Shown: positions 24,331 to 35,985, counted from the first letter of the stretch. The stretch: 64,000 bases of DNA from Mangifera indica (GCF_011075055.1 NC_058140.1:9482988-9546987); one strand, 5' to 3'. Translations and numbers: made by a program. The notes: generated by a model from the letters alone, not told the origin.

Positions 24331-24697
24331 TGTTGAAGATTAATTTGAAGACTTTTAGGTGCATTTCATACGATACACAAGTTCAATGTTAATACAACTT
24401 TATTAATGATGTTCATACATGTTCATAGTACAAGATCATGCTCCTACATAATTCATGTACAAGTTCAAGTTTATGTTCATACACAAATTCAATGTTAGTA
24501 GTATAGGTTCAATGTTAGTTTATATGTAAGTTCAATGTTAGATTTATATACTTAGGATTTCAAAAGTCATCCTTGTACCTATAAATACTCTAATGGTTTT
24601 GTATGTGAAGAATGAATAAAAATTATAAGTGTTCCTCTTAAATAATTCTCTCTCACATAAAGTCTCTCTCTTATAAAATTACCTCTCCTCTCTAACA
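24331..24697 (+). repeat. 5' LTR of the non-autonomous copia element
   Basis: It runs TGTTGAAG...CTCTAACA and contains repeated gttcaatgtta/gttcatacac motifs. A TATA-like tataaatac at about 24580 is followed by the LTR 3' part, as expected for an LTR promoter. The same text recurs at 26764-27140. Confidence 0.85.
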
Positions 24698-24700
24698 AAG

Positions 24701-24713
24701 TGGTATCAAAGCC
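24701..24713 (+). other. primer-binding site of the non-autonomous element
   Basis: tggtatcaaagcc, one base off the usual tRNA-Met site tggtatcagagc, 3 bp after the LTR end. Confidence 0.8.
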
Positions 24714-24731
24714 TTTTTTTTTTTTTAAGAG

Positions 24732-25740
24732 ATGAAAAATAGCAATGGAGTCTATTCATTTCAATTTCCTTGCCTTACAAAAGAAAATTATGGAACATGG
24801 TGTCTATGCATAAAAGTCATATTTGGCTTACAAGATGCATGAGATATTATTGAGAATGGTTATATACAACCTAAAAATGAAGCTGATTTAGCATAAAATG
24901 AGAAAGATGCTTTTGCAAAGATAAGGAAGAAGGATTAGCAAGCTCGCACCGTCATCCATCAGTGTTTGGATGATTCAATATTTGTGAAGGTCGCTGATGC
25001 AACTATCTTAAAGGAAGCATGGGAGATTTTGCAAAGTTCGTTTCAAGGAGTTGGCAAAGTGAAAAGAGTGCGACTTAAATCGTTACGAGGTGCTTTTGAA
25101 GCTTTGCATATGAAAGATTCTAAGTCAATTTCGGATTATTATTTAAGGGTAAAGGTCATTGTAAGTCAAATAAAAAGATATGATGATCAAATTGAAGATG
25201 TCTATGTGGTAGAAAAGATTCTTTATTCCTTGACTTCAAAGTTTGATTACGTGGTTTGTGTAATTAAAAAGTCCAAAGATTTAGACTCTTTATCACTTGA
25301 ACAATTAGAAGGCTCTTTACAAGCCCATGAAGAAAAAAATTAAAAAGAGCAAAGATGACCCATTAGAGCAAACCCTAAAAGTAAAAGTTTTTTTGAAAGA
25401 TGATAGTGACAAGACTAACCACAAAGGACAAGGACAAGGCGGTCATGGTTGTGGTCAAGGAGGACAAGGTAGAGGTGATTATAACAACTTCACCAATGAT
25501 GAAAGAAGGTATCAATTGTACAGAGGTTGAGGAAGAGGAAGAGGAAGAGGGAGAGGGAGAGAAAGAGCTAACAATTCTAAAACAAATGAAAAGAGGTATG
25601 ATAAGTCTAAAGTTGAGCATTACAACTATCATAATTTTGGTTATTATTCTTAGGAATGTTATCTTGCAATGACTCATGTTAAAGAACAAGTGAATGTTGT
25701 TAATGACAAGCAAGAAGTTGAAGAGCTCATTTATTACTAA
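24732..25740 (+). pseudogene. copia gag (UBN2 type) of the non-autonomous element
   Basis: It starts at ATG 24732 with MKNSNGVYSFQFPCLTKENY, then GTWCLCIKVIFGLQDA (family: LTKENY..W..RMKALLGSQD). Three early stops follow (after QDA, after ADLA and after RKKD), each at a position where the family has Trp or Gln. From 24966 to 25343 the frame is open: LKEAWEILQSSFQGVGKVKR, then SISDYYLRVKVIVSQIKRYD, VVEKILYSLTSKFDYVV and LEQLEGSLQAHEEK, the UBN2 capsid domain. Then come a Gly/Gln- and Arg-rich stretch and a zinc knuckle HYNYHNFGYYS-stop-EC in which Cys and His ligands are replaced. A purine-rich (gaggaa)n tract lies at 25530-25562. Pol does not follow. Confidence 0.85.
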
Positions 25741-25751
25741 CAATTAAATAT

Positions 25752-26720
25752 GACAAGAGAAAAAGGCAAAATGCTTGAAGGTAGATGTGAGAGATTCATC
25801 TAAAAATGAGGTTTCCATTGAGAGATATAGGGAAGTGCTTGCAGAGTTAAATCGTGAGAGGTAAGCACGACAAGTAGTAGAAAATTCTACATTAGAATTA
25901 AGTAAGAAATTGAATTGGTTAAAAGCTATAACACATAAGTTAATCAAGCAATGCGATGAGTATGCAAGACTGAAAGATGAAACATTGCGTGAGAAGGATA
26001 AGGCTACATGATTGAATGAGAAGTTGTCATCGAAAATTATTAAAGATAATAATGCTAAAGATCAGGTTTGTGAGGAGTCCAGTGTGAATCAATAATTTTT
26101 AATTAATGAAATGTAGAAGTGCGATAACATGATAATCCTCTTGCCAATATAAAAGGCAAATTGATTTCTATAAGTTTGAGTGTGAATTTTATGTCATGAA
26201 AAATGTTTTTAGGGGATATAGAAAAGCCTTGAAGGAGACCTATAAGGCATTTACTGAATATAGAGTACAGTACCCATAACTTGATGAACCACTTTACAAG
26301 GGTGTTTTAAGTGGTAAAAGGTTTAGTTATAAGTACTATAAAGTTGGAAAAACAACATTTGAAGCTAGAAGAAGAGTTGAAGCAAGAAGAAAGAAGAATA
26401 TTGGAAGATAAGATGAAAGAAAAAAAAGGAAGGATACTGAAAGAAGCAATGAAAACGGAAGAAGAAGGAAAGATGTTAGGAAATGACATACATAAGCAAG
26501 AAGCAGATAAAAAAAAGCTAGAAAAGATGAAACTTTGAATCGCATGTTGATTGAAAAGAAAATTAAGAAGTTTAAAGAAAGATGGATTTCAAATTCTAAA
26601 GCACATAAGTATGAGATTCATATGCTTTCTATGAAAGTACTTGACTTTGAAAATGAGGTAATACACCTAAAGGAATTGCTTGCAAAACAAAAGGTTTATG
26701 AAAATTTTCATCGATTATGA
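25752..26720 (+). pseudogene. coiled-coil sequence replacing pol, probably captured host gene sequence
   Basis: This is the stretch where copia protease-integrase would stand. It reads instead in pieces: SIERYREVLAELNRER, stop, ARQVVENSTLELSKKLNWLK, then AITHKLIKQCDEYARLKDET. Later comes LYKGVLSGKRFSYKYYK with a Lys/Glu-rich helix (26311-26538, EEELKQEERRILEDKMKEKK) and finally MLIEKKIKKFKERWISNSKA, KVLDFENEVIHLKELLAKQK. It is strongly charged and heptad-like, consistent with a long coiled coil. Stops and frameshifts break it. I do not recognise the parent gene. The origin from a host transcript is inferred from the lack of any retroviral domain. Confidence 0.5.
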
Positions 26721-26763
26721 GCACATCTTAGAGTGAAGAAGAAAATTTCAAATTAAGGACGAG

Positions 26764-27140
26764 TGTTGAAGATTAATTTGAAGATTTCTATGTGCATCTC
26801 ATATGATACAAAAGTTCAACGTCAACACAACTTCGTTAATGTTGTTCATACACGTTCATAGCATAAGGTCATGTTCCTACATGATTTAGGCACAAGTGTA
26901 AGTTCATGTTCATACACAAGTTCAATGTTATTAGTACATATTTAATGTTAGGTTATTAATTGTTCATGAATAAGTTCAATGTTAGGTTCATGTACTTAGG
27001 ATTTTAAAAGTCATCATTGTAACTATAAATACCCTAATGGTTTTGTATTTAAAGAATAAATGAAAACTATAAGTCTTCCTCTCAAATAATTTTCTCTCAC
27101 ATAAAGTCTTTCCTTATAAAATTACCTCTTTTCTCTAACA
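26764..27140 (+). repeat. 3' LTR of the non-autonomous copia element
   Basis: It repeats the 5' LTR with scattered substitutions and short indels (377 versus 367 bp). It is preceded by a purine-rich aaggacgag as polypurine tract and followed by the target copy tacct. Confidence 0.85.
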
Positions 27141-27145
27141 TACCT

Positions 27146-27310
27146 TGCATGTGTTTAGAAATTAGAAAATTTTATGTGTCACAGGAGAATTTTTTGTTAC
27201 TTTTCTCTTTGGCTAATAATTTTGTTGTGCAATGTATTAATTTCTTTTTGAGTTGTTTGTATAATGAATGAAAGTATGCTTCCTATAGTAACTTTTTCGT
27301 ATGTTTTTTT
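27146..27310 (+). repeat. second copy of the proline-rich gene 3' flank
   Basis: It is diverged but colinear with about 23960-24130: tatgtg.ca..ggagaatt, ttgttac.tttc..ttggc.aataa.t.tg.tgtgc.atgtatta.tttctttt and a final tt.cgtatg/ttccgtg part. It suggests an ancient tandem duplication of the proline-rich locus whose coding half is gone. From 27311 to 28175 the sequence is AT-rich, with homopolymers and no gene. Confidence 0.6.
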
Positions 27311-28175
27311 TTTTTTTTGTGTAAATTAAATATGTGCATATCATTTATGAAGTCTCAGTTATGTATCTTCGAATAATTAGAGTTTTAGTGTAAAATTTTC
27401 AACCATTTGTTATTAGAATAGAGGTGGTAGTAAGTCTATTAGGGCGGTATTGACACTAACTCAATATACATTTTGGCTGTGTTGGACCAAGGTCTATTAC
27501 AATATAAGTTAGACTAACATGTAAAAATTATAATATATATGGCATAACCTAGAACCCTTTGAATTGTGCCTTTGTAGGCCTTTAGTGGGTTGGCACATAT
27601 GTTTTTATGAGTCAATCAATTGAATTATATATTTTATATATTTTTTTATTTAATAATATTATTTAATTCCTAAGATATTACTAAGTATTCTATTACGAGA
27701 AACTTAAAAGATTTTATAATTAATAGATGTTACCAGATGGAAAACCCAAAATGTATTAATAATCATTAATACATTTTAATTTTTCTAAAAATATAATATT
27801 ATTTTTAATTTTTTTGGGATTCCCAATTTATTGTCATTTTGTTTTTTTTAAATATATTATTAATTCTTTTTTTTTAAATTTAAATAGTATTACATCAAAT
27901 TTATCATTACTTAATATAGTAACAAGTCATACTCCAACACGACGGCTGTACTCCGACTAAAACCACTTTATATTTATTACTTTTGCTAGACAAATTAATT
28001 TGTCGTTATATTTATTAGTTTTTTTGTGATCTTATTCATTTTTTGTACATTGTATAGTCATTCATACTCTATCTTTATGAAATACAATAATGTCATACAT
28101 GATTTGGTTATTTTTATTTATTAATTCTATTTTATATCATTACTAGAAAAAAGAAAGTTCTTGTTAGTTTTAAAA

Positions 28176-30065
28176 TGTTGACATCCCAAACATCTAGTGA
28201 AAGTAGGTGACATCCTAAATGTCATCAATAAGGTGTACCTTATATATGTGTCGGCTAGGCTTGAGCTTGAGATATCATATCAAAAGAGTAGTGAGACCCC
28301 AAGCTTCTTATGTTAACACAAATGCATCACAAATACTACGATGCTCGTCGACAATGCAAAATCAACCAAAGGTATCAATGTCACATGGATAATCGCTGTT
28401 GTTTTCATTACCACACTATACATAGCTTGGTGGTTCAAACTAGTATAGTACATCGTTTCCACTTTTTGATCTTAAACCACTCTGATTGGTGTACATGTTG
28501 TTGTCTACATAGTTAGACACACCCATAATGGTTTCCATTACCAATAACCTTTGTTAAAGGCCTTATCGTTGGCTGTTCTTATAATCCTTCCTTACAGGGG
28601 TAAAGTAGTCATTTCTAAGCTTTTCTAATCATATTCGAACTCCATATTTTCTTCACTACCTTTTCATGTCTTTATTCCCAAATTTTCCTAAAAGTACACA
28701 AATGTGTATCCTTTCCACATAAGGGTGATTCATTAATCTACACGACAAAACTGGTATGTATCTTTAGGGTAGGACATGACTGCGTATCCTATACCACATG
28801 GTTGTATGTCTATTCCCAAATCCACACTCACATGATATTATTCTAACATAGGGAGAAACACATAGGTGTACATAATACACAAACAGACATGTGTCACAAA
28901 GTTTTATAGAATTCGGTAGCAGCTTTTCCTGTATTCTGTAACTCCTTATCCTCAACTAACAACAGACTTTACTAACACATTTCTATCCTTATTAACAAAC
29001 TCTCACATCACTAATAACACATCATGGATCCCAAAAACATTGAATAACAAAGCATTCTTTAAATCTTTACTCACAATAATTAATATATGATTATGTATAC
29101 TTAATTTCAACACTTCAAGACAACATAACCTTCACCAATAACATTCAATATCAATACCAATCAATAGTAGAAAACATATACGAATACACATAATTCAAAG
29201 GAAGCCCTCACATCCAACATTGTACACATATATGCACAAATTGACCTTCTCCACTCACTATGCTCTTTTAACTACTAATATCCATTAACATGAAAAAAAA
29301 CATACATGCATAATTTTCTACTCTTTCAGTCTTCAACCTAATACAACATCATCTCAATTGCATCTTATATATAATCTTCATATTAGCAAAATAGTTAATG
29401 TAATTATTATTCTTCATAACTTAATTTAGATAGTCTATTTATACAAATATAAATTTAAGCATATACTCATCCAAACCATCACATAGTTGATAATAAACCC
29501 ATTAAATCCAGAAGTAGTGAAGATCAACACTACTTACCTACCCTGCAATGATTCTTTTGGCTTTATGTGGTGTAGATGGCTTTTAATGATGATCTTTCAT
29601 GTTCCTTAAGTCTTAAAACTCTCAAAATGTTTTCCTTTCTCTCTATTTTCTAAGAAAAAGTATAATGAATAATAAGCCAAATGTGAATGCACTCTTTCTA
29701 TTTTTCAATTTAGCCAACGATGCATAAGCATGCATCATTGACACATAGGTATGTATGTGGTTGCACAAATAAAGCCACATTCTGAAATCCTCGTGAATTG
29801 CATCCTTATCGAAAATTTAAATGTGTTGACGATGCACAAACATGCATACCCCATGTATCGACATGCATATTCTACAAACATAGCCAAAAATAAGGCAACA
29901 AATAGGAAAAGATGATTTTGCCCTTTTTCACCACATACACGAGCGTGTAGCCTTCCTACATGACCATGTGTTGCTTATTTTATAAATATTAATAACTTGA
30001 ACATAAATACACATTAACAAAGCCAAAAGATGAAAATACCTTTGGACATATCTGCTAGTGTAATA
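28176..30065 (-). repeat. gypsy C 3' LTR (about 1.9 kb)
   Basis: It starts tgttgacatccc on the plus strand (reverse complement of an LTR end GGGATGTCAACA) and ends next to a purine-rich stretch and the integrase C-terminus of gypsy C. It carries the same kind of motifs as the gypsy A LTR: caacgatgcataagcatgca, cgacatgcat, and cacatacacgagcgtgtag near 29930-29952. The left boundary is inferred from the terminal motif only. Confidence 0.55.
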
Positions 30066-30380
30066 TTTCTCATTTTTTAAAGTAATTTCATCCTAGAAAT
30101 TCATTTAAACAATTGTGGAAACTTTTGTCTCATATCCTACTCAACCACCTAAGTGGCCTCCTTAACTTTATGGTTCCTCCAAAGAACCTTAATAAGTTTA
30201 ATTTTCTTGTTTCCAAGTTGTTTAACTTGTCTATCTAAAATTTGAACCAGGTACTCCTTGTTGACCAGATTGTCATCAAACTTTATATCATCAACTCTTA
30301 ACACATGAGTCAAGTTATCGACATACTTACGCAACAATGATACATGGAACATATTATAATGTTGTCTAGAAACATCCATT
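30066..30380 (-). pseudogene. gypsy C integrase C-terminus
   Basis: The minus strand reads HYNMFHVSLLRKYVDNLTHV, then EYLVQILDRQVKQLGNKKIK and LIKVLWRNHKVKEATWE-like sequence. This is an excellent match to the C-terminal end of chromovirus integrase (family: HNVFHVSMLRKYV.D..HV, PV.ILDR..K.LR.K.I..VKVLW..H..EEATWE). It is colinear with gypsy A at 9700-9900. The upstream part of the protein resumes only at about 33148 because a hAT element interrupts the frame at about 30380. Confidence 0.85.
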
Positions 30381-33147
30381 AGGTTGGGCCAAATGGAGGC
30401 CTAACCCAAAGCCCAAAAATAAGGCCTACCTTAAAAAGGCCTAGCCTGACACTATAGGGTGTTGGGCCTAATCCATGGGCCTTTTGGGTTAGGCAATGGG
30501 CTTAGGTATTAGGCTTATGGGTCAACTCGACCCAACTCGATGCTGTTCAAATATTAAAATAATAAAAAGAAATTATATGACAATTGCCTTCTATAATAAG
30601 CAGCAATTAGAACAACTTCTACCACACAGATAAAAGCCATTGTTTTAATCTATTTTTTTAATTTTTTTTATTTTTCCCTCCTATATAAACAACCCAAATC
30701 CTTTATATTTTTCAATTTTATTTATAAATTTCTCAATCTCTCAATCTTAATTTTTTCTTTATATTCTTAATCTCATTTTCTCTTATCAATTCTCTTTCAA
30801 AAACTGTTTAAATTCACAAATAATAATTCTTTATTTTTTATAATTTCCTTTCCATTTCAATTTTATCACTGTAAAATATTATAAATAGATCCAAGGTCAA
30901 ATGAATTCAATCCATTTGAATATTATCATATTGGTGATGATGATATTATTGATGATGACAAAGTGGAATAAGTAGAGCACTAATAGGTGAAAGTGGTACA
31001 AGTATAAGTTCATATTCGACAGAGAGAAAAATAAAATAAACATCAATGGTGTGGGAGCACTTCAATCAAATATAAAAAACGATTGAAGGAAAATTAATTT
31101 GTCAAGCAATACCAAACATTATGGTTCTTGATTGACATGTGCAAATATGAGTGGCACGGGGTATCTTCACTGACCCATTATTAATTATTATAAAAAAAAT
31201 TCCACATGAACTCAAAGGGAAAAAATAAATTGCATTCACATGATCATGATCCATTGGTCCCGACACTAGTTCAACAGAAGGTTTGAGCAGTTTCGAATAC
31301 ATAGGAGAAATATCAATTTTCATGTACAATCAAATGAAGATGCAGGACTACGTGGCTAGGTTTATAGTTGCTTCTGATAAATATTTTAGTTATGCAAAAG
31401 ATGAAATTTTAGAATAGATGATGTAAAATAATGTTCAACTGACATTTAGAAGAATTTCTAGGTCAACTCTTATGCCAGTTATCTTGAGAAATTATGAATT
31501 AATAAAATTAAAAATTATTAGAAAATTAAGTATTTTTAATAGTGTTATTTCAATAACTTCTGATTTATAAACAACTACAAATCAAGATATAAGGTACCTA
31601 TGTGCAATTGCCCAATATATTAATTTTGATTGATAGTTATACAAAAAAATTATTACATTTAGAAATTTAGAATATTTGTATGATGCTCTTACAATTTATT
31701 GTGCATTAGCAAATATTTTTTTTAGGAATATGAAATCAATAATTCTATCTTTTCAATTGCTTTTGATAATGTCAAAAATAACGATAAAGTTATTAAATAT
31801 ATGAATAATCATTTATTTCCTCCATTTAATAGAAAATTATTTTATATTATGTGTACATGTTATGTTATTAATTTAATAACTCACTTGAGCTTGGCTAAAA
31901 AACATATACAAATAATTAGACATGTCATTGCATACATTTCATCATCTCCATCACGAGTATAAATATATCATCAATTATATAAATTGATAGGGTTAAGAAA
32001 AAAAAAAATTAAAACTAGATGGAATTCATTATACTTCATGTTGAAAGCAAAAGATAGATATGAATTTCCTATAACACAAAATTTCAATACCCAATCAAAA
32101 GATTCAACAAATCCTCTTTTTTTTTTTTTAAAGATCAAGATTGAAAGATAGTTATCACTCCAATGAAAATGTTAGAGCCATTAAAGACAGCAGAAGACCA
32201 TTGCTCAGGTGTGTATTATCTAGCTACTTGTTCAATAATATATAATATGATAGACATAAGTGATTTTTAAAGAACATGGGTCTCATGATTCTCATCATAT
32301 TTTTTATAATATATCTAGATAAATGGAACAAAAATTTAAAAAAATATTGGAATGAAATTCTTTTACTTTATTTTACAGCTACTATTTTAGATCTTAGGGT
32401 AAAAACTAATATATTACAAAATTTATTTGATGTTATTAATGAAAATTTGTCAATTAATAGCAATGTTAATTCTGTTGAATATTTTTAAGATTTTTTACTT
32501 GAAATATATAGTATTTATGAACAAAAATATAGAAGGATTGTACAAAGTTCTATACTAAAGGTAAGTTTTGGTAGTTTAGAAAAAAAGTTACGCATATGGT
32601 CACTCTTATGCAAAGGTAAGTAGCTTACAAGTCAAAGTACAAATTATGGTCAATTTTATAATTATATCAAGATTGACTATTATCCAAAAATTGTTCAAAT
32701 ATATAATGTTGAAAAATTAGATGGTTTTGGCATGGTGGAAAGACAAGGCAAAAACTTTTCCTATGTTTGCCACTAAAACTTAAGATTTACTAACACCTCT
32801 AATGTCAATTGTAGCATCAAAATTTATTTTTAATGCAGGTAGATGTGTGCTTAATGATAGGCAATCTAATTTATACCCAAACACAGTTGAAGCGATCATG
32901 TGTATAAAGGATTAGGTCAAAACTGATTTCATATTCATAATGGGGTGGCAGAAGATATCTTTAAAGAATTCACAAATTTAGATGTTGAGGATGGTTAGAT
33001 AACTAGTATGGTATATATATTTTATTTATGTTTGTAATTATACAATATATAAATTAATTTTTTGTACTATATTATAATATTTTTCATCATATAACTACGG
33101 TATTTTTTTATCACAAGTGAGAGATTATAAAAATAACTTTTCTGGCA
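30381..33147 (+). mobile_element. hAT DNA transposon inserted in gypsy C (decayed)
   Basis: It starts with GGCC-rich sequence (aggttgggccaaatgg ... ggcctagcctg ... gttgggcctaatcc) typical of the ends of plant hAT elements, and carries a plus-strand transposase relic. The right end has no matching inverted repeat: sequence passes directly into gypsy pol near 33148. About 180 bp of gypsy pol (compare gypsy A 9905-10097) is missing at the junction, so the right end was removed by a deletion. Confidence 0.75.
30900..32990 (+). pseudogene. hAT (Ac-like) transposase pseudogene
   Basis: Broken frames show the family's domains in order. Near 31047: MVWEHFNQI, the start of the BED zinc finger (family: VWEHF). 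Near 31440-31600: TFRRISRSTLMPVI, then ISITSDL, stop, TTTNQDIRYLCAIAQYINFD (family: SLT.D.WTS.....Y..V..H), the block with the first catalytic Asp. Near 31840-31960: YIMCTCYVINLI (family: RCACHILNLIV) and SSPSR. At 32276-32488: LDKWNKNLKKYWNEILLLYF, then ATILDLRVK (family: LDPRYK). Near 32715-32930: LAWWKDKAKTFPMFATKT and then MSIVASKFIFNAGRCVLNDR with SNLYPNTVEAIMCIKD, the hAT dimerisation domain. Many stops. No activity possible. Confidence 0.85.
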
Positions 33148-34978
33148 ATCATAGGCTTGCCTTATTCTCTAATTAATCTCACATCCTCGATTATCTTTTC
33201 GGTCATCTCCAGCTCTAATGCCTAAGCCAAAACATTTTTCTCGCCAATCTCATCCCAATGAAATGGTGATATGCACTTTCTCTAATAAAATGTCTCATAT
33301 GAAGCCATCTTAATGATCGTTTGATAGCTATTATTATATGCAAACTCAATTAGTGACAACACATCAATTCTTTCAATTTGTCCATCAATTTGAGGATGGT
33401 AGACAATGTTGAATGCTAACTTTGTATCCATAGATCTCTGTAAACTTTACTAAAATGCTAAAACAAATCTTATGTCCCTGTCCGACACAATTTTCAAAAT
33501 ATTCCATGAAGCCTTACTATCTCTTTAACATAAACTTAATCCAACTAATCAGTGCTTGTGATGTTTTTAATAGGGATGAAATGTGACAACTTGGTCAATT
33601 TATCCATAATTACCTATGGAACATTATATTCACCTTTGACCCTCAGCAAACTAACCACAAAATACATTAAGATGTGCTTTCATTTCTACTCAAAGATGCT
33701 CAACGGCTGCAACAAACTTGAAGGCCTCTGATTTCAACCTTAACTTGGTAACACACTAGACACTTGGCAATAAAATCTGCCACATTCTATTTCATATCAA
33801 CCCACTAAAATGATTTCCTTAAGTTTTGATACATTTTTACACTCATAGGGTAGGCATTGTAAAAAGAACTATGAGCTTTAGTAAGAATCTTATTTCTCAA
33901 TTTAACAACACTAAGAATACAAACTCGGCCCCTGAATTTTACCACATCATCAACAATACTGAAATCTGACTCAATATCTTTAGCAACTCTCTACCTCTTT
34001 TGAAAGCACAAATCATTTGACAATTAACTCATATGGGTCTTATTCAACAAGGTTGATTGTATCCTTAGTTTAGCCAACAAGATGGTATCTAACTCTATCT
34101 AATTTCTCATCAACTCCTATTACAACTCTTGTAAATAGTAATTTGGGATAACGTCACCTTTCTATTTAAAGCATTAACTACCATATTAGCTTTTCTAGGT
34201 GGCATATGATATCACAATCATAATCCTTCACTAGCACTAACCACATATTTTATCTCATATTTAATTCTTTCTAAGTGAATAAGTATTTAAAACTCTTCTA
34301 ATCCATATAAAAATTACATTTAACTCCATAAATGTAATGCCACCAGATTTTCAATGCAAAAACAACTGTGACCAACTCTAGATCAAATCTCGTAATCTTT
34401 AAGTTGTCAAGAAACATATGTAATCACTTTCCCTTTATGCATTAACACGACTCTCATACCCTAGTGAGAAACATCTGTATACAAATCATATTCCTCACCC
34501 TCAATAGATAATGCCAAAACCGATATCGAAGTTAATGTCTTTTCTAATTCTAAAAAATTTAACTCATAGGCATCAGACCATCTGAAAGGAAAATTATTCT
34601 ATGTTAACTTAGTCAATGGTCAAGTTATCTTAGCAAAGCCTTGTATGAACTATTTATAGTAACCCACCAATCCTAAAAACTATACACTTCCTTAATTGTA
34701 TTGGGCTTTTACCATTAACACAACTTTAATCTTACTCGGGTCCACTGAGATACCATAAGCTGATATAACATGTCCAAAAAATGTCACATGGTCTAATTAG
34801 TACTCACATTTAGAAAAATTGGCATACAACTATCTATCTTTTAGCCTCTGCAACACAAACCTCAAATGTTGCTTGTGTTCCTCTTGAGTCTCAGAGTACA
34901 CTAATATATCATCAATGAACATCATTATAAATTTATAAAGACAATCCTAAAATACTCTATTCATCATACCTGTATTTG
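33148..34978 (-). pseudogene. gypsy C pol: integrase, RNase H, RT palm end
   Basis: From right to left the minus strand reads [25 protein letters not shown] (RT catalytic FIDD box intact), [39 protein letters not shown] and GLVGYYK. RNase H and integrase pieces follow: SVLPS, LLQPLSI, and a core VIMDKLTKLSHFIPI (family: VVDRLTKSAHFIPV), with stops throughout. It is colinear with gypsy A 10100-11421 and extends further into RT. RT is cut off just before MMNRVF at about 34978; gag and protease of this element are absent from the window. Confidence 0.85.
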
Positions 34979-35820
34979 TGTACGCTGACAAAAGTTCATA
35001 GCCCATAAATAACTCCAAAAGTGTAATTGTTTACACAAATATAGGGGTTAGCATTATTTAGTACACGATTGGCATTATCCTTTTCTCAAAAAAGGGTTGG
35101 CTAATTTTCCTAGTTTGTGTAAGAAATTATCCAACCATCGGTGTGAAAAAATATGCTAAATGAGGAATTTCACACCAATTTTCAGGCTTCTTTGTTGTTT
35201 TTATATTGTTTTTTCGGTTTATGCAGCTTTAATTTCCAAAAACCATTTACTAAGATAAAATAACATGTATTATTCCATTCAATCACCTCTAAATATTAAA
35301 TGAATGTGTTTCTAGTTTTTCGCCACTCTATAGTTCCAAAACCTCCAAGCACGATTAGACTACTAAGTTTGTTGATTCTTCCTAACGTAAAATGATGAAC
35401 TACGACGAAGATAAACTTGAAAATGCACCTTAAATCTTCAAGGTGAAAGACTAGAAATAGGAAATCTAGGATTTTGTCTAGAGTCCAAATCAAAGAGATG
35501 GAGATTGAGTTTTTAAAATGGTAAAATTTAGAGAATAATCAATTTATATATAGGGGTTTATTCCTTAAAATAGAGACCAATGGTTATATGAGGATAAAAA
35601 CAAGAGGTATAGTTCTCAAAAGTTGATTATTTTAATTAATATCCCTTAAAATAAAAAAAATCTGTTGACCCAAACTTTAGCATAGGTCAGCGCATGCCCC
35701 TCCTGTCACAAATACTCCTTTGATATATAGTTGATTAACATAAACTCTCCCAGTCATAACTCAATTGAAAATTAATAATAAGAAGAATTACAACATGTCA
35801 CTTTCTTTTTCCTTTTTGTG
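34979..35820. other. unassigned sequence, possible small inverted-repeat element
   Basis: There is no coding domain. The segment is bounded by cgctgacaaaagtt (34983) and aaactttagcataggtcagcg (ending 35692), which form an imperfect inverted pair (CGCTGAC ... AAAGTT). No flanking duplication was found, so a DNA-element reading is only a suggestion. Confidence 0.25.
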
Positions 35821-35822
35821 GA

Positions 35823-35985
35823 TAGCAAAGAACATAAAATTTAATGAACTAATTCTGCAGCAAACTGCTTTAAAATCAACTTAAAAGGCTTTCCCAAGCA
35901 CAATCTAATTGAAAAATTCTTCTAGAATATGGCAATCAAAGAAAATAAAATGTAATGATCTAATTCTGTTGCAAACTTGATTAAA
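35823..35985. repeat. short direct duplication
   Basis: The segment at 35824-35873 (caaagaacataaaatttaat, ctaattctgcagcaaac) is repeated at 35933-35982 (caaagaaaataaaatgtaat, ctaattctgttgcaaac) after about 60 bp of other sequence. It lies downstream of the minus-strand proline-rich pseudogene, possibly in its former 3' UTR. Confidence 0.65.

Larger units (their letters stand above)
24331..27140 (+). mobile_element. non-autonomous copia LTR retrotransposon carrying a coiled-coil sequence
   Basis: A complete 2.81-kb element: two LTRs of 367 and 377 bp beginning TGTTGAAGATTAATTTGAAG and ending CTCTAACA, a tRNA-Met primer site 4 bp after the first LTR, and 5-bp flanks tactt (24326-24330) and tacct (27141-27145) that match in 4 of 5 bases. 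Inside are a copia gag and then coiled-coil coding sequence. Protease, integrase, RT and RNase H are all absent, so it must have depended on another copia element. The LTRs differ at many sites, so the insertion is not recent. It landed just downstream of the proline-rich gene. Confidence 0.85.

Noticed and set aside
25375..25743. 122-codon minus-strand open stretch with poly-Ser
   Set aside because: It is antisense to the Arg/Gly/Glu-rich gag tail (gaggaa repeat); no independent support.
26307..26545. Ser/Phe-rich and Leu-rich minus-strand stretches suggesting membrane proteins
   Set aside because: They are antisense to a Lys/Glu-rich coiled coil; hydrophobicity is a by-product of the complementary codons.
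28310..28516. 68-codon plus-strand open stretch
   Set aside because: It lies inside the gypsy C LTR and runs against the element's orientation; no recognisable features.
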